Of a stretch of 64,000 bases of DNA, positions 59,132 through 64,000 are shown piece after piece (position 1 is the first letter of the stretch; each line of letters begins with the position of its first letter). The stretch is taken from assembly GCF_036038375.1 (NCBI RefSeq), contig NZ_CP107935.1:9300001-9364000 (forward strand), written 5' to 3'. Made by a program: the position numbers and the translations under genes. The notes beneath the pieces are model-generated. The model ran no database searches, was not told the origin of the DNA, and saw only the letters and a program-made list of their open reading frames with translations. This DNA comes from Streptomyces sp. NBC_00414 (GTDB lineage Bacteria > Actinomycetota > Actinomycetes > Streptomycetales > Streptomycetaceae).

Positions 59132-59149
59132 GGGCGCGTACTGCCGCGC

Positions 59150-61555
59150 CTACTGGTGTACGCGCACCACCCTCAGCGCGGGTGACGAGCGGATGTCCTT
59201 CTCGCAGAAGCGGGACGTCACCCACTTCTCGGCCGAGAACAGCCGGGTCTGGTCGGCGAAGTGCGCCGAGTCCGGATTCGATGACTGGGAGTACGTCAGG
59301 AGCGTACGGGCCACGGGGCAGCGGCTGCCGTCCCAGCCGACCGCCTGGATGTAGCTCGACCCGGTGGCGACCTCCGTGTACGCGCCGGTCGTCGCGTCCC
59401 ACACCGGTTCGACCTTGTTCCACACGCCGAGCGACTCCGTGCCGCCCGGCACCGGGATCCGCTTGCCGCCGCGCACGACGTACTGGTTCGCTCCGAGCTT
59501 CGCGTCGAGGGCGACGCCTGCCGCGCGCAGTTCGCTCACGGTGTCGGCGAGAGCCCTGGCGAAGCCCGTCGCCTCCGTGTTCAGCGTGTTCGGGGTGCGC
59601 ACCGGGTCGGCCGCCGAGAACGGCACCTTCCACAGCTGCGCGGCCGGCACCGCCGTGAGCAGCTTCCGCCAGAACCGGTCGAAGAGCAGCGCGCCCCGGC
59701 TGTCGGTGTCCATGGAGTGGTCCCACGCCTTGAGCGCGGCGCACGCCTGCGTGACGTCGACCGCCTTGCCGTCGCTGCCCGTCGCCGTGCCGCCCGGCAG
59801 TGCGGCACACGCGCGGGCCGCGTCGTCCGCCGCGAGGTCACCGGTGGGCACGCGGTTCGCGAACTGCTGCCGCTGGAGGTCCCGCACGGTCAGGTCACCG
59901 CGCCCGGCCATGGCCGCCACGTCCTCGACCGCGCCGCGCGTGCGCGGCGAGCGCTGGGTGCCGATCGTGCCGAAGACACGCTCGTAGCCGGTCAGCGGCT
60001 TGTCGGCGTTGGCCAGCCAGGCGCTGTCGTTGGAGTTCTCCGCGTAGGGCGCGTCCTTGAGGGTCGGCATCCTGGACGGGCCGAAGATGCCCGGCTGCAC
60101 GGCGTCGTCGTCCTTCCCCAGCGCGCAGTCGCTCCTCGAACCGTCCAGGACCGCGAGACCGGACGACGGATACGTGACCTTGCCGAGCGCGGTCGAGCAG
60201 CGCTGTGCCAGGTCGTCGGTGATCCGGGGGAGGACCTGCGACTGGGTGAACAGCGAATGCCCGCCCGAGTCCGCCGCGATCGTGTTGACCCACGGGAGGC
60301 CCTGCGTGCGCTTCAGCGTGTTGAGGACGTCACCGGTACCGCGCGCCTTGCCGAAGCCGAGCGAGGTGTCCGAGCCGCGCAGATTGAGTGAGTTGGGGTC
60401 GCCCAGCGCGTACGCCGTGGTGCCGGTCCAGGGCAGCGGGACCTGGGCGCCGAGGGAGTTCACGACGGGGCCGTACCGCGTCCACCACTGGGTGCGGGTC
60501 ACGGGCGTGCCGTCCAGCACGTCGACGGTCACCGTCCGCTTCGTCATGCGCTCCGGCTCGCCGTCCACCAGGTACGTGGTCGGGTCGGCCGGATCGAGCG
60601 TCAGCTGATGCAGGTTGAGGGTCACGCCCGTGGCGACGGTGTGGCTCCACGCCACATGCGCGTTGTGGCCGATGGACACCGTCGGCGAGCCGAGCAACGA
60701 GCCGCCGGACACATTGAGTTCACCGGGGATCGTCTGCTGGGACTGCCAGAACCGGCGGCCCCCCTGCCAGGGGTAGTGCGGGTTGCCCAACAGCAGGCCG
60801 CGTCCACCGGCCGTCGTGCTGCCGTTGAAGGCCACGGCGTTGGAACCCATGTCGGCCGACTCCGACGCGAAGAGCTCCTGCGCGCCACGCGCGATGTCCG
60901 TAGCGCCGGTGGCCTCGGTCGCGCCCGTGGCCGTCGGCGGTTGCGCGGTCGTGATGCCTTCCACGCCGCGCCCCTGGCCGCCGAGGACGGACAGGGCGAA
61001 GCTCCGCGCCGCAACGTCCAGGGGAGTCACCTGCCGTACCCAGGCGGCACCCCGGCACGCCGGGTCGGTGATCCGGTTCTTCTTCAGCCAGGCGTTGTAT
61101 CCGGCCGCCCAGCCCCGCATCAGCTCCTTCACCTCGCGGCCCGGCCCCCGGGGCGCCGGTTCGGCGAGCAGCTTCTCCACGGTTCCGGTGTCCCGCACAC
61201 CGCGGAAGTACAGGTCGCTGGAGAGGTTCTTCGTGGCGGAGGAGAGCGAGCCGTCCGGTGCCGCGTCGGCGCCGAAGAAGCGGGAGCGTTCGCCGCGTAC
61301 CGTCACGAATCCGTCGGCGAGCGTGCACACCTGGTCGGCGGCCTGCGCCCATCCGGTGCCGAAGCCGAGATTCGCGTAGTCCTTCGCGACGATGTGCGGA
61401 ATGCCGTACTCGGTGTACCGGATCACGGCGGACAGACCGCCGTGGGAAGGGTGTTGCCGCTCCGCGGAGCTCTGTGCGGTGGCCGCGGGGAGCGCGGTCG
61501 TGGCGGTGAGCAGTGCCGCGGCCACGACGACGAGTCGTCTGAGGCGGGTGCGCAT
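59150..61555 (-). CDS. Penicillin-acylase-family N-terminal-nucleophile hydrolase, secreted
   Basis: An 801-residue precursor: a Sec signal (RLVVVAAALLTATTALPAATA), an alpha subunit to about residue 235, a spacer, and a beta subunit whose first residue after self-cleavage would be the Ser of ADMGSNAVAF. LLGNPHYPWQGGRRFWQ, HNAHVAWSHTVATGV and the distal NSNDSAWLANADKPLTGY (oxyanion Asn) are conserved. It is closest in style to aculeacin-A/acyl-homoserine-lactone acylases, so lipopeptide or signal deacylation is more likely than penicillin G cleavage. ATG 61555 follows GGGAGG. Confidence 0.92.
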   Translation of the reverse strand: MRTRLRRLVVVAAALLTATTALPAATAQSSAERQHPSHGGLSAVIRYTEYGIPHIVAKDYANLGFGTGWAQAADQVCTLADGFVTVRGERSRFFGADAAPDGSLSSATKNLSSDLYFRGVRDTGTVEKLLAEPAPRGPGREVKELMRGWAAGYNAWLKKNRITDPACRGAAWVRQVTPLDVAARSFALSVLGGQGRGVEGITTAQPPTATGATEATGATDIARGAQELFASESADMGSNAVAFNGSTTAGGRGLLLGNPHYPWQGGRRFWQSQQTIPGELNVSGGSLLGSPTVSIGHNAHVAWSHTVATGVTLNLHQLTLDPADPTTYLVDGEPERMTKRTVTVDVLDGTPVTRTQWWTRYGPVVNSLGAQVPLPWTGTTAYALGDPNSLNLRGSDTSLGFGKARGTGDVLNTLKRTQGLPWVNTIAADSGGHSLFTQSQVLPRITDDLAQRCSTALGKVTYPSSGLAVLDGSRSDCALGKDDDAVQPGIFGPSRMPTLKDAPYAENSNDSAWLANADKPLTGYERVFGTIGTQRSPRTRGAVEDVAAMAGRGDLTVRDLQRQQFANRVPTGDLAADDAARACAALPGGTATGSDGKAVDVTQACAALKAWDHSMDTDSRGALLFDRFWRKLLTAVPAAQLWKVPFSAADPVRTPNTLNTEATGFARALADTVSELRAAGVALDAKLGANQYVVRGGKRIPVPGGTESLGVWNKVEPVWDATTGAYTEVATGSSYIQAVGWDGSRCPVARTLLTYSQSSNPDSAHFADQTRLFSAEKWVTSRFCEKDIRSSPALRVVRVHQ

Positions 61556-61578
61556 CGTGCCTCCCAACATCCGTGAGG

Positions 61579-61615
61579 GAAAAGGCGGTCCAACGTCCTT
61601 ACGAGAAAAGGCGGT
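61579..61615. repeat. 11-bp direct repeat upstream of the acylase
   Basis: GAAAAGGCGGT at 61579-61589 and again at 61605-61615, 26 bp apart, 24-60 bp upstream of the acylase start. A possible regulator-binding pair. Confidence 0.5.
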
Positions 61616-61734
61616 TGAGCGTAGCAACGGGTGTGTGCAGCGACGGAGCCTCTGTCGAGATCGCCGTGTCGCCCGAATTCGGCCCGTGCCGCCCGGCTTG
61701 ACCTGCCGCGTGCACGGACCGAGGATCATGTGTC

Positions 61735-63270
61735 ATGACGCCTGGACACGGCAGCACGGTTGACGGGGTGCTGCGGCGCAGTGCCCGGCGCACCCCGGCC
61801 CGCGTCGCGGTCACCTACCGCGAACGCACCTGGACCTACGCCGAACTCGACGAGGCCGTCTCCCGCGCGGCCCAGGTGCTGCACTCCTCGGGGCTCGCCC
61901 CGGGCGACCGTGTGGGCGCCTACGGGCACAACTCCGACGCGTACCTCATCGGTTTCCTGGCGTGCGCCCGCGGCGGGCTCGTTCATGTGCCGGTCAACCA
62001 GAACCTCACCGGTGACGACCTCGCGTACATCGTCGGCCAGTCGGGCAGCACACTCGTCCTGGCCGACCCGGACCTCGCGGACCGGCTCCCCGACGGCGTC
62101 CGGGTGCTGCCGCTGCGGGACGCCGAGGACTCGCTGCTCGCCCGGCTGGAGTCGACACCCGCCTACGACGGGCCCGAGCCGCGCACCGAGGACCTGGTGC
62201 AGCTGCTCTACACCTCGGGCACGACGGCACTGCCCAAGGGCGCGATGCTGACCCACCGCGCGCTGGTGCACGAGTACCTGAGCGCGATCACCGCCCTCGA
62301 CCTGAGCGCGGGCGATCTGCCCGTGCACTCGCTGCCGCTCTACCACTCGGCGCAGATGCACGTGTTCCTGCTGCCGTACCTCGCGGTCGGCGCCCGGAAC
62401 ACCATCATCGACAGTCCCGACGCCGAGCAGCTCTTCGACCTCGTCGAGACCGGCCGCGCGGACAGCCTCTTCGCGCCGCCCACCGTGTGGATCGGCCTGT
62501 CGAACCGCCCCGACTTCGAGACCCGCGACCTGAGCGGGCTGCGCAAGGCGTACTACGGGGCATCGATCATGCCGGTGCCCGTGCTGGAACGACTGCGGGC
62601 CCGGCTGCCGAAGCTGGCCTTCTACAACTGCTTCGGGCAGAGCGAGATCGGTCCGCTGTCCATGGTTCTCGGGCCGCACGAGCACCGGAAGAAGCGGCTG
62701 GACTCCTGCGGGCGTCCGGTGCTCTTCGTGGACGCGCGGGTGGTCGACGAGGACGGCAAGGACGTGCCCGACGGCACCTCCGGTGAGGTCGTCTACCGGT
62801 CGCCGCAGCTCTGCGAGGGCTACTGGGACAAGCCCGAGGAGACCGCCGAGGCCTTCCGGGACGGCTGGTTCCACTCCGGCGATCTCGTGGTGCGGGACGC
62901 CGAGGGATTCTTCACCGTCGTCGACCGGGTGAAGGACGTCATCAACTCCGGGGGCGTACTGGTCGCTTCACGGCAGGTCGAGGACGCGCTCTACACCCAT
63001 CCCGAGGTGGCCGAGGTCGCGGTGATCGGCCTGCCGGACGAGCGGTGGATCGAGGCGGTCACCGCGGTGGTCGTGCCCCGTGGCGAGGTCACGGAGGACG
63101 AACTGGTCGCCCACGCCCGCGAGAAGCTCGCGCATTTCAAGGCGCCGAAGCGGGTGGTGTTCGTGGACGACCTGCCGCGCAACGCGAGCGGGAAGATCCT
63201 CAAGCGGGAGCTGCGGGACCGGTTCGGGGAGGGCTCCCCTGTGGCGGGCCCCTCCCCGGTGACCGATTGA
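61735..63270 (+). CDS. Acyl-CoA synthetase (long-chain fatty acid-CoA ligase type)
   Basis: A 511-residue ANL-family ligase: LLYTSGTTALPKGAMLTHRAL (A3), NCFGQSEIGPLS (A5), WFHSGDLVVRDAEGFFTVVDRVKDVINSGG (A7-A8) and NASGKILKRELR with the catalytic Lys. A possible promoter TTGACC (61698) with 17-bp spacer to GAGGAT (61721) would start the message only a few bases before the ATG, so it may be leaderless; GAGG at 61721-61724 is otherwise a distant ribosome site. Substrate unknown. Confidence 0.92.
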   Translation: MTPGHGSTVDGVLRRSARRTPARVAVTYRERTWTYAELDEAVSRAAQVLHSSGLAPGDRVGAYGHNSDAYLIGFLACARGGLVHVPVNQNLTGDDLAYIVGQSGSTLVLADPDLADRLPDGVRVLPLRDAEDSLLARLESTPAYDGPEPRTEDLVQLLYTSGTTALPKGAMLTHRALVHEYLSAITALDLSAGDLPVHSLPLYHSAQMHVFLLPYLAVGARNTIIDSPDAEQLFDLVETGRADSLFAPPTVWIGLSNRPDFETRDLSGLRKAYYGASIMPVPVLERLRARLPKLAFYNCFGQSEIGPLSMVLGPHEHRKKRLDSCGRPVLFVDARVVDEDGKDVPDGTSGEVVYRSPQLCEGYWDKPEETAEAFRDGWFHSGDLVVRDAEGFFTVVDRVKDVINSGGVLVASRQVEDALYTHPEVAEVAVIGLPDERWIEAVTAVVVPRGEVTEDELVAHAREKLAHFKAPKRVVFVDDLPRNASGKILKRELRDRFGEGSPVAGPSPVTD

Positions 63271-63419
63271 CTCACGGGTGACCTAATCTTTGCCGGCGGA
63301 ATCCTCGCGGGGCTGAACTGAACCCGCTGGTGGGCCGTACCAGTTACGTTACGGCGGTCCGGCCACCCGAGCCTGGTCCGCCCAGTCACCACAGGGTTTC
63401 GCACGGAAGGACCTTCGGG

Positions 63420-64000
63420 TTGTCTAGCACCACGAACTCTCCCCAGTTGCCGGACCTGGACCGGACAACCCCGAAGGAACCCGAGATGCCCGAGGCACTG
63501 CCTCCGGCGGACAGCCCGTCCACCGAGCAGGCGGACACGCCCGCCGACGAAACGGCCGCGCCCGCGGGGGCGGCGGACACGCCCGCCGACACGGCGGGCC
63601 GACCCGCCGAAGCAGCAGGTGCGCCCACCGAAGAGGCCGGTGCGCCCACCGGGACGGCCGACACGCCCACCGGGACGGCCGATGCGTCCGACGAGATAGC
63701 CGGCGCAGGAGCCGAGACTGTGGACGCGTCGACCGGTGGGGCGGTCACGTCGGCTCAGGCCGAGGACGAGGCCACCCTCACTGAGGACCGGGCCGCACCC
63801 GCCGGCCAGGCGGCAGCAGCCCAAGACGTGTCAGCGACCCAAGCGGCGGCAGCGGCCGAGAGGGACGAGAAGGCCCCGGGGGGCCAGGAGACCGAAGAGA
63901 GCCTGGCGGCCGAAGCGGACCGGGAGCCCGGAGACAGCACGGCGGCCCCGGAGGACCCCGCGCCGGAAAAGGACCCGGCGTCGGAAGCGAGCCCGGCGGC
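63420..64000 (+). CDS. Acidic Ala/Pro/Thr/Glu-rich repeat protein, N-terminal part only
   Basis: The open frame starts with TTG at 63420 (GGAAGGA upstream) and runs off the right edge; ATG 63486 is an alternative. The 193 visible residues are low-complexity and acidic: imperfect repeats such as ADTPADETAAPAG, AGAPTEEAGAPTGTADTPTG, then AEADREPGDSTAAPEDPAP. There is no signal peptide in this part. Streptomyces proteins with such starts often continue into a folded or membrane domain, which cannot be seen here. Function unknown. Confidence 0.6.
   Translation, partial: MSSTTNSPQLPDLDRTTPKEPEMPEALPPADSPSTEQADTPADETAAPAGAADTPADTAGRPAEAAGAPTEEAGAPTGTADTPTGTADASDEIAGAGAETVDASTGGAVTSAQAEDEATLTEDRAAPAGQAAAAQDVSATQAAAAAERDEKAPGGQETEESLAAEADREPGDSTAAPEDPAPEKDPASEASPA

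Overview
The window is high-GC DNA with strong G/C third-position bias, GTG and TTG starts, Tat and Sec exported hydrolases and dispersed GGGGCGCGGGGAAC-type intergenic repeats. It most likely comes from a Streptomyces (or close relative) chromosome. About 57 protein genes, two gene remnants and roughly two dozen non-coding signals can be supported. No rRNA, tRNA, CRISPR array, integrase or transposase was seen. Everything was read by eye, without database searches.

Layout. 0-2.3 kb: the start of an acetylxylan esterase and an 8-oxoguanine-deaminase-type amidohydrolase, divergent. 2.5-10.4 kb: a dormancy/hypoxia-type island. It holds a DevS/OsdK-like GAF histidine kinase, a DevR/OsdR-like regulator, a cNMP-domain protein, an Rv1733c-family membrane protein, phosphoketolase and a universal stress protein. 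Four boxes matching or close to GGGCC-N5-GTCCC lie in its intergenic regions. 10.4-18.8 kb: a sulfite-oxidase-fold enzyme with its flavin reductase, a quinone reductase, two acetyl/methyl transferases, a MarR regulator with a large nested operator, an array of 73-bp repeats, and an old-yellow-enzyme/PadR pair. 18.9-21.8 kb: secreted proteins (membrane-anchored, fibronectin-III lipoprotein, GH75 chitosanase). 21.9-30 kb: DhaKLM dihydroxyacetone kinase and a five-gene sugar operon (ABC importer, PfkB kinase, GH4 glycosidase). 30-37 kb: ATP-grasp protein, GNAT, AraC regulator, and a plant-wall pair (GH43-AbfB arabinosidase, PL9 pectate lyase). 37-42.5 kb: cysteine-rich copper-storage-like protein, an acyl-CoA dehydrogenase behind a KstR-like box, and a deletion-scarred stretch (internally deleted reductase, HEAT/LRV-like fragment, DUF2255 remnant). 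42.4-45.1 kb: alcohol dehydrogenase, aldo/keto reductase and cupin. 45.1-49.7 kb: a toluene/isoprene-monooxygenase-type diiron operon (ABCDE order, no reductase gene) divergent from an MpaB-family oxygenase. 49.7-64 kb: a Ser/Thr kinase-TPR fusion, a CrtI-like oxidoreductase, a beta-lactamase-fold hydrolase, a flavin oxidoreductase coupled to an acyl-CoA synthetase, a penicillin-acylase-family hydrolase, a second acyl-CoA synthetase, and the start of an acidic repeat-rich protein.

How it fits together. The 2.5-10.4 kb island reads as one regulon: an oxygen/redox two-component system with boxes in front of its own regulator and of effector genes for fermentative carbon flow and stress survival. 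The 21.9-37 kb part is a saprophyte's polysaccharide and sugar-uptake section. The most distinctive catabolic unit is the diiron monooxygenase operon facing an MpaB-like oxygenase. The least-explained sequences are the shared boxes of the dormancy island, an orphan promoter-operator-terminator unit at 31.46-31.59 kb, the 73-bp array, and a terminator preceded by tandem copies of its own left arm at 59.04-59.13 kb.
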